From: Megalonaias nervosa
Taxonomy: Eukaryota; Mollusca; Bivalvia; Unionida; Unionidae
Direction: 5' to 3'
Assembly (NCBI GenBank): GCA_016617855.1
Contig: JAECUM010003187.1
Location: 17,062 to 81,061 of the forward strand
DNA length: 64,000 bases
Shown: one piece after another, positions 46,001-59,651 of the stretch
How positions within the stretch are numbered: position 1 is the first letter of the stretch
Layout: every line of letters begins with the position of its first letter
Position numbers and translations under genes: made by a program
Notes under the pieces: generated by a model
What the model was told of the DNA's origin: nothing
The model's input: the letters and a program-made list of their open reading frames with translations, nothing else
The model's database searches: none

Positions 46001-49000
46001 ACTCCAACTTCATCATAACCTGAACTCCATCTTCATCATAACCTGAACTCCATCTTCAAAGACTGATGGAGGTAGATCATATCTGTTATGTGTCAAAGAG
46101 AATGAAAGTTGACAAAAGAGGATTTTGAATCCTGGATACAGCCAATATGAGATAAATAGGTGAAGGTGATGGCAAACTTACATGAGTATGGTCATTTGCG
46201 ATGGCTTCAATATTTATTCAAAGTTTCTACAAATGGTCATGTAAGACTTGAATGTTTTGTTGTTCCAATTTCAAATGATCAGCTCAATCCTTCTATACCT
46301 GCATGTGGACATGCCGGTATATTTAATGTTACAATGAGTGAATGCAATGTCCATTCTAATAATGCTTACCTTTGCTCTTTAGAAAGACTTGTGGCCAGAT
46401 CATTGCTATGGCAACTGCTAAAGATCCCCAGCTCAAATATCCAACTATCATTACATTATAAAACATCACTCGCACTTCTTCCACATTACCTGAAACATGT
46501 ATAATATCACTGTGAAATAAAAAATTAGTCCTATAGCCAACAATAACAAATGCATTGCAGAGGACCAGGCTTTCTAAAATTTACTCAGCTAGGTCATAAA
46601 TTTTTGTTGGAAAGCCAAGTCTGGAGAAGATGGACATTCAGGGGGAATAACTATTCTAAATGATGACACAGAATGTTGGAAATTTAATTAATCAATGGTC
46701 TTATCAATACAATCAGCTGTGATAACTTTCACTGAAATGCTATTTTCCTAAGTAAAGTTATGTCATGGAATGAAAGGTTAGAAGGACCAGCATCCAGGGG
46801 CCATAAACTCTTCCAAATAATAATGTGGAACAACTGAAATTAAACTCAGGCAAGGTCTCATCAGTATAAAGCTGAAAAGTAGTTGAAAAATCCAACAAAG
46901 ATTACTAAAGTTATACTACGGAAACCAAGTTCAGGAGGATGAAGAAGAAAGGCCATAACTCCTGTAATTGATGATGTGGAATGCTGGAAATCATATTCAA
47001 GGTCTGATCGATATAGAACTGCATGTCAAATTTGGCTGAGTTGCAACTTTGTAAAATTATGTTACAGAATCTAAAGTCAGGAGACAGGCAATCAGGGTAT
47101 ATAACTCTCATAAATGACATCATGGAATTCTGGAAATCAAACCCACTGAATGTCTCATCAGTCTAAAGCCAAATGCCCAATCTGGTTGAAATCAAAGAAA
47201 TTTTGGTGAAGTTACCTTGAAGAAACCAAAGTGAAGAGAACAAGCAATCAGGAGGCATTAACTATCTTAAAAGTAACAGTCAATTCATCTAGCACATCAT
47301 ATCCAGTTATGAATAAGGGTTTTAGACTTTTACTTGTAGAGTCTGACTGGCTACCTGCAGCATCCCATGTGAAGATACGAGGTTAATTGTCATGGGCCAT
47401 AACTCCATCAAAATGGAGCTGATGAGATGAGGCAAACCCCATAAAAGACACATCTATGGAAATGAGACAAAATCTGCAACAGAATATGTTGTCTACTTCT
47501 GGAGTTACGCTGTTTACAATAATATGCTTTAGAAAAGATGTGACACTGATGGGAAAAGAGCAATAAATCCGTCTTTACTGGACCTGAAATGATGAGACCT
47601 TTATGAAGATCTAAAATTAATTGGTAATTCACTTACCAAATGGCACTGAATTATTTGTAGTGGTTACAGAGCTATGCTGTTTGCAAAAGTGTGGCTGGGC
47701 AGAGAGATGAACAGACAGAGAGACAGCAGGACTGATGGATAGATGCAGGCATGGAAAAGGTTATTGCTACAGCAATCCTGCATCTCGATGCAGGGCACTA
47801 ATAACCAAAGTACAGTACAAGAAAGGTTTGTAATCACTGACAATATGTTTATCAGTTGCATCAAGACTAAAACAAACTTAAAACGGGAGGTGTATTACAC
47901 TTGAGATTAACTTGCTGCTCATGCAAAAGGAATTGTTTCAATAGACATGCATGATGCACAGAATGAATACATTCAATTTGTAATCTTTTCTACAGTACTC
48001 ATTACTGTAGATGTTTTGGCTGTTGCTGCAACCATAAATTTGAAGACTAAAATGAACAACGATCTGTCAGTGAAGGCAGTTGGACAAGGCCCTGCCACAA
48101 ATTTCAATAGCAATGACAATATTTTGCATGTAACCATGAAGTTTGACATCCAAGAAAACTGAATTTGCATTAGTTAATGATTATCTATGGCTGCTTTTAT
48201 TTTGAGTTAGCATTCTTTATTATATTTTAATGAAGGAGCATAACTTAGATCTCTTTAAATTCTAATTAACTACATATTTTTACCATGTCTTTGAAACAAG
48301 CATTTATACATGTTAAAATCATGTGATATCAAAAACTTCAAATCATTAGTTTAAAACAGCAGAAAGGAACTACTTTAATATTCATGTACTCTTATTGGGT
48401 GCTTTGACAACATTCATAAACAATGGTTAAAATAAAGTTCTGTTCTTTACTTCTGGATATTTGTTATTATTTTTATAGCTATATGTAATTACATGAATTG
48501 AACTTGATATTTAAAGGATTCACCATGTCCATCCATGCAGTGTGTAATCAGTTGTCAAGCTCAATAACTTCAACCACTGTGAAAAATATTTCTCATGAAA
48601 AATAACTCGAGTAGATCACTCATGAAAGTCAATTAGTTATAATAGTTAGAAGATGAATAAGAGTGACAGTGACTTAAAATGGGATTTACTATCAGAGGCT
48701 GACAGAATAAATGGGCAAAGTGATATTTTTGGAAGATAAAAACCCTGAATTACAGGTTAAAACTAAATTCATCAATAAGCAAACATAAGTATGCAACATA
48801 AAACATACCTGTATCCATGCACAAGGCTGTAAACATCCGACTGCAAATACAAAAGAAAACACACCCAAACAATGATTGCATATATGGTTTATAGTTACTG
48901 TATCAGCTGTGTTAAAATCTGATTCAAAAAATGCTATACATGTCCAAGATTAAAAATTCTTTTTCAAGCAAATGATTTTAAAATGTAATTTGCTTATCAG

Positions 49001-52000
49001 TATATTGAGTTCATTATTACAGCAAAATGAACAAAAACTAAATTTCAAATTAAGTAGTGGTCATCTTCTTGTGCGGCCCCTCTCAAGCCAGTTCAATCCT
49101 GATCAAACACTATCTCAACCTGCATCAAGATGGTACACTGGTTGCCATTTTGTCTTCCTCAAAAGAGACCACTTTTCTTATACCAACTTTTTAGATAGAT
49201 GATTAGAAGTCACAAAAGATATTCACAGGATTTCAGGAGGTCATGCAGTTCAATGTTGATAGTAATGAGCAAAAGCTTAAACCTGGTGCCACAAAGCTGT
49301 GGTCAAAAGGGACAAGAGTTTATTCCTTTTGTTTATATGGTAAATTTTCCTCTTTTAGGAAAGTAACAGGATTTTCATTTCGAAATGCTAATGTGATCAT
49401 GGAATGTATTCAAAGAAATCCATGCCCAATGAAAAATAGTGTATCACAGTAAAATCCATTTTAAATTTATGAGCAGCTGACAAAGAAAATTACGGACCAA
49501 AATTTTGTGAAGGTTTATCTTGCTTTTTTGTGATTTTCGCCATGAATAAAAATGGCCATTGTCTGTCTTATTTATTATCAATAAATACATAAATGGCTTA
49601 CCCTCACCCTATCTCTACAGTAAAATATGCTGTAGTGTTCCTGTACTCTTTAAAATTGTTTTTATGAAACTCAAAACCAGACTACCAACTCAAAAATAAC
49701 TTTGACAACCTGTCCAGGGTAAATTATATTTTTCTGAATACAGACAGAACAACAGAACTTTCAAGATTTATGAACAAATTTACAAACAAATACTCATCCT
49801 ATAATACTGTTAAACAAATGATTGACAATCTAGACTGCAGGTCTGGAAAACATATGTACTTATGTAAAGCTTGTTAAGTGTGTTGCAAAATTTACAATAG
49901 TTTAGTTGCAATACCCTTCCATCACATCACCAGTAACCCAAGAGACAAATCCAATATATGCAACCACTTCCAAGTCACCAAATACACACTGCTGTAAACA
50001 ATTACTCTTTTCATATCACAGTGCAATGGAACGCCCCCATGTGAAAACTGTTTCACTTCCTGACATTGAACATTTACTGAATTTATACCATCCAATATTG
50101 TTTTATCCAGTCCATATCTGTAAACACCTTTATTAATGTTTAACATCATGTTAGCATCAATATCATAAAATTCTCAACTTTTCTTTAACACATTTATTTC
50201 TAAAATAATAAAGTACCAATGTACACATACCTAAACACTCAAAAGAGGGTATGCCAGTATAAATTGAAAGATGGACGAAAGTCTGGTCCATCTCCTAAAT
50301 TGTTGAATTATATTGATCTAGTATCATAAAGTACCTGATTTAGGGTTTTTAACTTAAACTGGAGTTTCATGGGTAAAGATTGCAGTCAGCATTTATTTCC
50401 TATATACAATTATTTTCTGTTGGAAGCAATGAATAGGGGTTTAAAGCAATTGGAGATCTACTGACCATTGATTAGTTTTTTTTAAAAAAAAGAGAGGAAT
50501 GATTTAGTTACTGTGGCATCATGGCCAAATAAAAATATCACAATGCCTTACCAAAGAGCTGCTTTCCCTGCATGATTCTGTGGTATATCTCGAATGAAGA
50601 TGTGACTCCAAAGTGCCTCCATTAATATAGGTTTCTTGCTTTCCTGCAAAATGAAAATTCAAACATCAAATGGAAATTTTTAAAGATTCAAGGACATGCA
50701 AAAACCAGAAATATATTCAAACTGGTGAAAAGGTTAGCTATATACAAAGTTTAATTGTCCTTATTCATACCAAAAATATAGGCTCTTTCATTTTTATATA
50801 TTAAGTGAATATGTCACCATTGGATTTTGCATACTACAGTAAGTTTTCACACTTAGAAGTTGTAGCAAGTTGGTTAGTAGGTTGTTATGGCGATTCACCA
50901 TTTCTTTATGTGATATAAATGTGATACAGTTACTGTGTGGGACTTTATAATCTGATGTTTCACTTGTAAAAAGCATTTCCAAAAATATGACCTGTCATAT
51001 CAGTGATGTCATGTTATAGACAAAGGATTTCTTTATTTTTTTATGCAGGTTTAAGGAAATATTTCTCAAGTGAAATGGAAACAGTGTATATTTTTAAGAC
51101 AAACACCACTGAAAATTGCAAGGATTTTTTTCTTCCTTCTGTACCAGAGTGATAAATCAATGCATTACTATGATAAAAAGAAGGACAGGAACAATAACTC
51201 TGTGCAAATTAAGCTTGTACAATATAATACATCCAACTGTGCATTTTACCAATTTATTGCCCGTTTTCACATGAAAATGAAAAGACTTTTATTTTTGTTA
51301 ACACATTTCTTCCATGGATTATAACAATGAACATTGTTGAAATGGGGGTACTTTAGAAACATACAGGAGCAGTTCTATCTGACACATTTCAGAGTGCAAC
51401 AAACAAAAACTTTAATGACTGTATGTTTTTACTTACAACCATTTATGTTCTTTATTTGCTTATTCCAGCATTTAAATGTTAATTTTTCTGAGGCTTTAGC
51501 AAGCTTGCAGTCTAGTTCAGTGACAGATACAACACCTAAATTTTGACTGTCACTTAAATTTTGGTTTGCAAAAAACTGTTATCAATGCCCAATTTCTCCT
51601 TCGTTTTTAAACATGATTATGATGACAGTGAAACTATTACTTGAATAATTTGATTACAATATTTAAGAGTTTTACTTAAAATCTGTACCATTTGACATAG
51701 AGTGTATCAGATATACAATACTGTATAAATGACACAGAATATCAAATAGTAAAAGGAAAAGTAAGTTCTTTCACTGACAATTTCAATGATTCATGTGGAA
51801 AACTAATCATAAAAAAGTACTTCAAGACTACTTTGTGATGTTAGGAGCTTGTTTATAGGCATTTCATAATGGTACCTCCTCAATGATTACATAAATGTAT
51901 GGTCAACAGTCTTGACATATTTTAGGATCTTTTCATCCTGATGGTAACAGAGCGAGACTGGAGCAGAAGGCAAAAAATGAAAAAAGGCCTAAATATGGAA

Positions 52001-55000
52001 ATACAGGTTTGAATAACATACATATGGGCAGATTTCCTAAATGGGAAATTGAAGAAGTTTCTAAAGTGATACGTCACTGTGATGATAAAAGTGGTACTGC
52101 CAATGTGTGATATCATTTTTCTCCCACTGATATATTTCCCATCTCATTATAAAATATATTGTAGATTAAAATATCTTACCTGACAAGAAATTTGAAATAG
52201 CTGCCTGAAAAGAGCTAAGATTTTCTGTTCTACTGCAGGAGGAAATGAGTATTTGCCTATCTTTTGATAACTGTCTTTAACACATCTTCTGTAGACATCC
52301 TCGAGCAAATCTGCCTCCAACTTACTGAGAACCTGCAAAAAAAAGTCCTTGAATTTTCACTAATTATATTTTTTTCAATACAACTTGTGGTTGAAGTTCA
52401 TAGCCTTATCAAAGAAACCACGCCAGACTCTTTACTGCATAAGAGTGATGCAAAACTGATAAGCATGTAGGTTTTAGTTTCATTAAGCTTCAGCTCCCTT
52501 GGAAATATCCTTGCTGACTGTCCAGAAGCATGGTAGCAAATGTGACCCCAACTTGACAAAATGGTGGCATTGGCGGGGGATGCAGGTTGAAAGATATTCA
52601 CTCCTTGTCTTGCCATTCAAAAGTATAAATTTTTTAAAAATTTCAGTCCAGATCATAAACTAATGATCTAAATGACTCAAGATTGGGAAGGCCATCTGCA
52701 GAGCGTAAATGTAAAGGCAGCAGATACAGAGAAAGTCTGCCACTGAATTGTGCAGTCTGAGGAACTGAAGTAACTCCCCTACCGTAATGTGCATACTAAT
52801 GGACATTTCCAATGCAAAAAACATACAAAGATGCATACAATATTGAAGTCACTGCAAAAAAGGACAACTTTGGTGGACCAAACAAATACCTGCCTGTTAA
52901 TGCAACAGCAACATTAAAGCCTCGTGGCAACATCAACTATTTGTCAGACAACTGGCAGCTTGTTGACATAAAGAATTAGAAAACAAAGGATTCTTTCAAG
53001 TTTGAACCCAGGGCTTCTGCTGACATGTACAATTATAGTTTATCTCAACATCGAGAAAAGCATGAAAAATTTGAGAGTAACAATAATCCATGGGCCCCCA
53101 ACTTTGCATTTTTGTTGACATATGCAGCTTGCTGACATAAGTGATGTCAATATAAGTGGCAAGACTGTAATTGTGATATTGGTACATCTGACCTTTGACC
53201 CCCTTCAAGAGACCTCAGGAGAGGGGCAAAAAGTCATACACATATCCATCTTTTGGTTTAGAAGATGCAGTTACAGATGGACAGACATGCTAAAGTGTAT
53301 ATAAGAATGAAATTATTACGTAACCACTCACCTTAAGGTTCATTTTACAACAAGAACACCCCGGATACTGCAACAGTAATGCATGCAATAGCAGATGACA
53401 ATTTACTATGAATGAACAATGTATTGTGCAATCAAAGAATCAAGATGCTAGCTGTTTACCAAGACCTATACATTGAGTATTGGCCAGATACAGTCCATTT
53501 CAAACAATAACTACAGCCAAATGACAATCTCTAAAAGGACTTCATGTGATTTATGTTTAAAATGATATTAATAAACAATGAAACTGAGAGCAGATAATAT
53601 TTTGTTTTAATACTATCATCTCTACTCATTTAAATCTACAGGAATGTGAGATAAATGTATCCTTTCACAAATCAGGAGTAGATCATGAATATTTAGAAGC
53701 TGTTGATTCTGAATGACAGCCTGGAGTGTTGTAATATTATAATTGCATCAAGTTATTGTTCAGTTTAGGATTTGCCATTGCACCACTGACCCTTGTCTTT
53801 CATTTGTGTGGTACAGAGGTTGCCTGTATGATGCCCACAGGCATATAAATAAATTTCCCAGAAAGTAAAGAAAGAAGATTGTTATGACAGAGTTAAGACT
53901 GACTGAACAGAGGTCACCCCAAGCTGGCTTATTGAATCAAGTGTGCATATTGCCATATAAGTACAAAATGATCAATTTCATGGGCTGATACAAACATCTT
54001 ATTGATTTTGATTATCCTGGTCACATATTAAACAAACATGGCTGAAAATCATGGACAGCAAACATAAAGAGGAGAAAGGAACAAGTCAGTCAAAACTTTG
54101 CTTCATTTATTCCCAAAGTACGGGTATAAGGAGGACCATAATGACGACTCAAAATGTCAAAAATAAATTTAGGATGTCAATGGTTTTGTAAAATTCCGGT
54201 ATTAAAGGCACATGGTAAGGCAAGCTCATGATATGAGGTATCTGAATTTTCTTCAATGAAAAAAACATGGGTAAGGATATTTTTGAACCCTGTTTCATTC
54301 CAAGTTACTTCACTTTTGAGATGGTAGGTTTCTCTGTGCCCCATTGGTTCCATTTCTGGATTGACCACTGCAAGCAATGCTTGTTTGCAGTACATCAACT
54401 CTGATTTCACTCTATCTCTGTCTTCATAGATTCATGCCATGGTTGTGACATGTGTAATGGAATGTACTCACCTATCCATGGTCATTCATTTTGTTTGAGT
54501 TTTTGACTTTCCTCAGCTGAGGAACATATCATTCCATGATTCTGGCTCAAATGCATGCCGTACACAAAATTAGATGTGTGATTTGAGTTGGTGGGGTTTG
54601 ATATGGTGTAGGGATACAATGAGGCCATCAGGTTGAGACATATTCAAATGTTCTATCAAATGAATTATTTCCATTAACTCGGAACCAAACATAGATGTGA
54701 TTTTGTATTTTTTATATACCCCATTTTTTAAGAACACTTTTCAAATATAACCAGTATCACAACTCCATGTTCTTAAAAAAAGTAATAGAAAAAAGTGAGA
54801 AGCAACAAGCTTTGTAAAATTCAACAAATAATTTATTCCCCTAGAATACAAAGTGAAAATGTTAAAAAAAATAACTTACGGTACTGGGAATTAAATACCA
54901 AATAATCCTAGAATTTCAAACACGTGTCCTAATGACTAAAGTTCTCAATAAATTTTAGTGGTATTCCAAAATATATCCAATGCTGGGAGTGTTGACGAGT

Positions 55001-58000
55001 CTGTTATGGCCTGTGTCATAGTGATGTGCCAACAGGCTTTTGCTGGATCACAACAATATAATCCAAGAATATATCCTTATTTAAATTTCACTATAAATCC
55101 AAGACTCTATGTCCAAGAATATTATTTATTAGCACTTCGTATTTTCAAAGAAGAAAAAAGTTGAACTAAATAATTTCACCTAAACGAAAATACTGCACAG
55201 CAATAATACAACTTGATTCTGCTCAGATATAATTGAAGGAATGACTAATTTTCCTGTAAACAAGATTTATATATAAAAAAAAACTAAGACATAAAAATAA
55301 TCTGAATGAGGGTCAAAAGTTCATTATTCTAAAACAATTAGGTCTGTTACAATGAAGTATGTAACAAACATCATATACACATGATCTAGCAAAGTGAAGA
55401 AATTCAAATATCCTTGTTTCAGTTTAAGATAATAATCCTAATAGTTATCCAATGTTGTTTACAAAATTGTCACCGATCTCGGACAAGATTAGCTATTAGA
55501 TACAATTTTACATTACCTAAAGCATATAATTTAATAAAAAAAACACAAAAAAAGTAACAAATTAACTAATGCAAATTAAATATACATAACACCAGCTATA
55601 AAATCTGAATGGAATTCAAAGCAAACTGGAACTTACAAAATTCTGACTAGTGGCGTGTCCAAGAACACTGCTATACAGTCATCATTAACAACATCTAAAT
55701 AGTTCTAGTCTAGGTGCATGGTTTAGAAATATTGGCTGAACAACCACATAAAAACACCAAAACAACCATGTCAGATTAAATGGATAAATAATAAAAAATG
55801 ATACAACTTTCCATGCAATTCATACCCAATAAGTAAATTGTAAATTTTAAACTTTATCTCATGTGAATTTAATGACATAATTTTTTATGTACTGGTAAAG
55901 GCTTCAATTATTAAGACTAATGGAAACGTCAGAGTATAGATGGTAATAATACGCCTTTGTCAACAAATGATCTTAAATGGAAATGATGATGGAACTTGTA
56001 AGTTATCTTTGGGAATCATATTTTGCCTGCATCAATGCTGACAACGCTTTCCAATTTATTTGCAGAAGCAAGGCCAATATAACAATCTTGAATTTTCATT
56101 TGAAAGAACTTAATACAACAAAAGAAATAAATACTATGAATTCATTTATTTTTATTGGGTATTAATTTTCATAGTTTATGGGTTCTAAGCATGATGGCTT
56201 CTTTTAGTAGTCTTCTAAGATATGCTCGAGACCGAATTTTCTTAACAAGTTATGAGAAGATCACTTCCAGAGATATTACAGGGGTCAACATGGGACACCA
56301 AAACTGCAAAACAGATACAACACACGACCCTTTTCATGAAAACATGTTACTGTACATCACACATAAGCAGGATCCTCTAAACTGTTATCAATAAGTACCT
56401 GAATGGCTTCTTTAATGATACTGTCCAGCAACATGTCCATGGAAACATTTTCTATGTTAACCCTCACAAACTCCTCTGCAGACTGTTGTGAACTTAGATA
56501 CATCTTGAAGTTTGCTGCTATATCTGAGTAGAAGAAAGCATTTATTAAATGACCTTAAAAAAAATACACACCGTATATATTTGTTCATAAGTTAAATCCA
56601 ACTGCAAACTGCACAGACCCAGATCTGCATTTGCATAATGTGCTGAGAGAGTTGAGACTGCGCCGTTTTGTTAGGAGTAACAAACTCTGACCCTATATCT
56701 TGTGGCTTTGTCTTTGCCCTTTTTTCCTTTTTCTTTCTTTTGTCTTTTCTTGAGTTTTCCATCTTTACCTTTTATTTTTCATCTTTTCTTACTACATGTT
56801 TACATTTGCCTAGAAAGGTTTATCTTCCTCAAGTTTTATTTTTGTTTCAATTCTTTATCTATTCATTTTTTGAACTTACCTTTTAAATGGAAGCATAAAA
56901 TCAGTATGGTAATGAAATGTAAACAACGTAAATACATACATTCATTCATGCATACATACATACATACATACATTTCTAGGTACATTACAGGCTTTACAGT
57001 GTTGAACACCAGTAGATTTAATCTGATTCTGTTGGCTTTAACAGCACTTGTAATATATTATTGCCTACATCATGATGAAGAAAAGGGGGCAAAGAGCCGC
57101 TCCCAAGGACACATAAAGGCAGCTGACCTGAGCAGATATCAAACCCACAACCTTTGGATTTTGAGTCTAATGCTCCACAAACTCAGTTACCACATCACCC
57201 TGATATACTGGAGAAGAATTTTTAATTTCTATTATATAAAGATTTTCTGTGATTCTTCAGTCAGTAATTTCAACAGTTTGCTAATCAATCCAAACTTTAA
57301 CCTCATTTCCAAGTTTACAAAGAATTCATCCATGTAAACCAAACATTATACCCTCGCTAAACATGGAAACAGTTTTAACATATATTTTTTGCCCTTTTAA
57401 TACATTATTTATAGCCACTTGGTGCCAATTGTTTACAACCTATGCATTCTAAGCCAGGAATGTCAGAAAAATAATCAATAATTATACACTGGTTTTGGGT
57501 AGAAAAATTCCAACCTTGTGATTGAAAATTTTGCATCAGGTGCTAAACAAAGCCCAAAGTCTGATCTTTCACTCCTTCATAATGAATCTATATTTCAAAC
57601 TTAAACTTAGCGATCAATTCTATGAACAGCAAATAGGACAAATAATGTAATTGCTTTATTTCATGAGTAACAATACTAAGGATTTGTATTTTAAAAATTT
57701 CAATTTCAATGAAACTTAATTTTGTGGATCAAGTGAGAAAGAGATACTATTTCTGAAGAAGAAGGAATCACTGTTAGCTTGGTTTTCAAATGCATCGTTT
57801 GTCGCAATCACAAAATCCATAAAAATGGGTTCATCATGAAAAATAATACATTCACAGTATTCTGCTTCTGTCTCTAACAAAATTACTGCAAAGAGCAAAA
57901 AAACAAAAACCAGTTCATATATGCAACAAACATCTTACTGAACTTTCCTGTCATAAAACCCCATTTTTAAAAAATACAATTTCTACCTTAAACCATGCTT

Positions 58001-58587
58001 GCACCGCTGATAATTTCAATCCAAAATGACAATAAGAGGAACTGTCTATTCTGAGACATGTAATTGTGGGACTCCTGCTAATTTCTAAAAGATCAAGCTA
58101 AAAAAATCAGCAGAATGTGCAAATTTTCACACACAATTTGTGCAAGTCCTACATTATTTCTCCATTAAAACCACCCTTTAATTAGAAAATTTCTACTTTG
58201 CATTCAAACTGATGTAGAAACTTTATATTACACCCTGTAAAAGGACCATACAGGAACAGATTATCTGAACTTTCTCTTTCACCCAGATTTACCTATCAAA
58301 CTCTGAGGTAGTGTACCATCATCTGATATGGATGACTTTCCTTCCTTGTACTGGAAAACAAAAAAGAAAAGAAATGCATGAAAAGAATCATTTCCAAAAG
58401 AGAATCCATACGTGCAGTAGTTCCTCATTACAATACTGCCCATGGAAGCCAGTGTATAACACCATGTTATAATCAAGCGCATGATACATATAATTTTACT
58501 ACCACTTAATGCAATGGGATTTATGACCATACTTGGCTAATAACAGGAACTATGTTGTAAGGAATGGTCTCATAGTGAGGGAGTGAC

Positions 58588-58618
<31 letters not shown>

Positions 58619-58630
58619 TATATGTATGTA

Positions 58631-58689
<59 letters not shown>

Positions 58690-59595
58690 GCCCCAATAAT
58701 TTGTGCACAACAAGGTCCAAAAACATTGACCACACTATAAACAAGGGTGCGAGTTACCAAAGGACCTCCAAATAATAAGTGATCTATCACCACTGGACAT
58801 CAAGCAAACCGTATGATGGGGGGTGTTAAATGTACTGTTTAATGGCTAGTAACTTGTTTTATAATCGTGTTGAGAATACTTGTCAATAAAGCACTTTTTC
58901 TAATGAAGTTTTTTGTTATTCTGAATAAATTAACATTATTTTCAAGATGCAAAACGTCTAAAAGATCATTAATATTATTTCAACTGGTTTCAAACAACAT
59001 TTACTTGTATGCGAGAACATTTGTGTATGTATTATGTCATTGCATTTTGCTGTTGTAGATTAGTCTGGTTTCCTGCTTCACAAATGGCTACGAAGTTCAA
59101 AGCAGGGAATCTATGAAATATGGAGAAGACTAACTGTTGATACACCACAAAACAAGATTCCTTTTTCCAAAAACTAGTGACATTTATTTCGTGAAACAGT
59201 TATCCACGTCGAAACTAAATTTTGTATTGCTCAATTAGTAAAATACTGATGATGTGATTTCACTGCAAATATTAGTGGTACTTCTCCTTGATAACAAATT
59301 ATTTAATTGATATTTATTTATTCAAATATTGGTAATGCCTCCAGCATTACATTTTCATTGATCAAGACTTTGCTGAATATTGTTATTTATGTTGTACTAA
59401 GAAGGTAGTTTAGAAAGAATATGAAACAAAATATATGACTTCTTATTAAAAGCTGATAATTTCATAATGTTGATTAAAATTTCCAGGTCCAATTTACTGT
59501 TTTCAATGATACAACAAGCGATATATCAAAGTTTCATTTACCAATTTTGATTGGAATGATGCATTATGTAGTTGGACTCTACTTAACAGCAAGTA

Positions 59596-59651
<56 letters not shown>

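Noticed and set aside
56702..57337. Longest open frame of the window (211 codons, +)
   Set aside because: It starts in T-rich DNA, crosses the CATA microsatellite (HTYIHTYI) and runs through the reverse side of a SINE, inside an intron of the ICE1-like gene. No domain.
58410..58590. MITE with ends CAGTAGTTCCTCATTACAAT / CTCATAGTGAGGGAGTGAC
   Set aside because: Ends are only loosely inverted and no target duplication is visible; related word at 15.32 kb noted instead.
58550..58775. Frames on both strands over (TATG)n(TA)n
   Set aside because: Microsatellite artefact.
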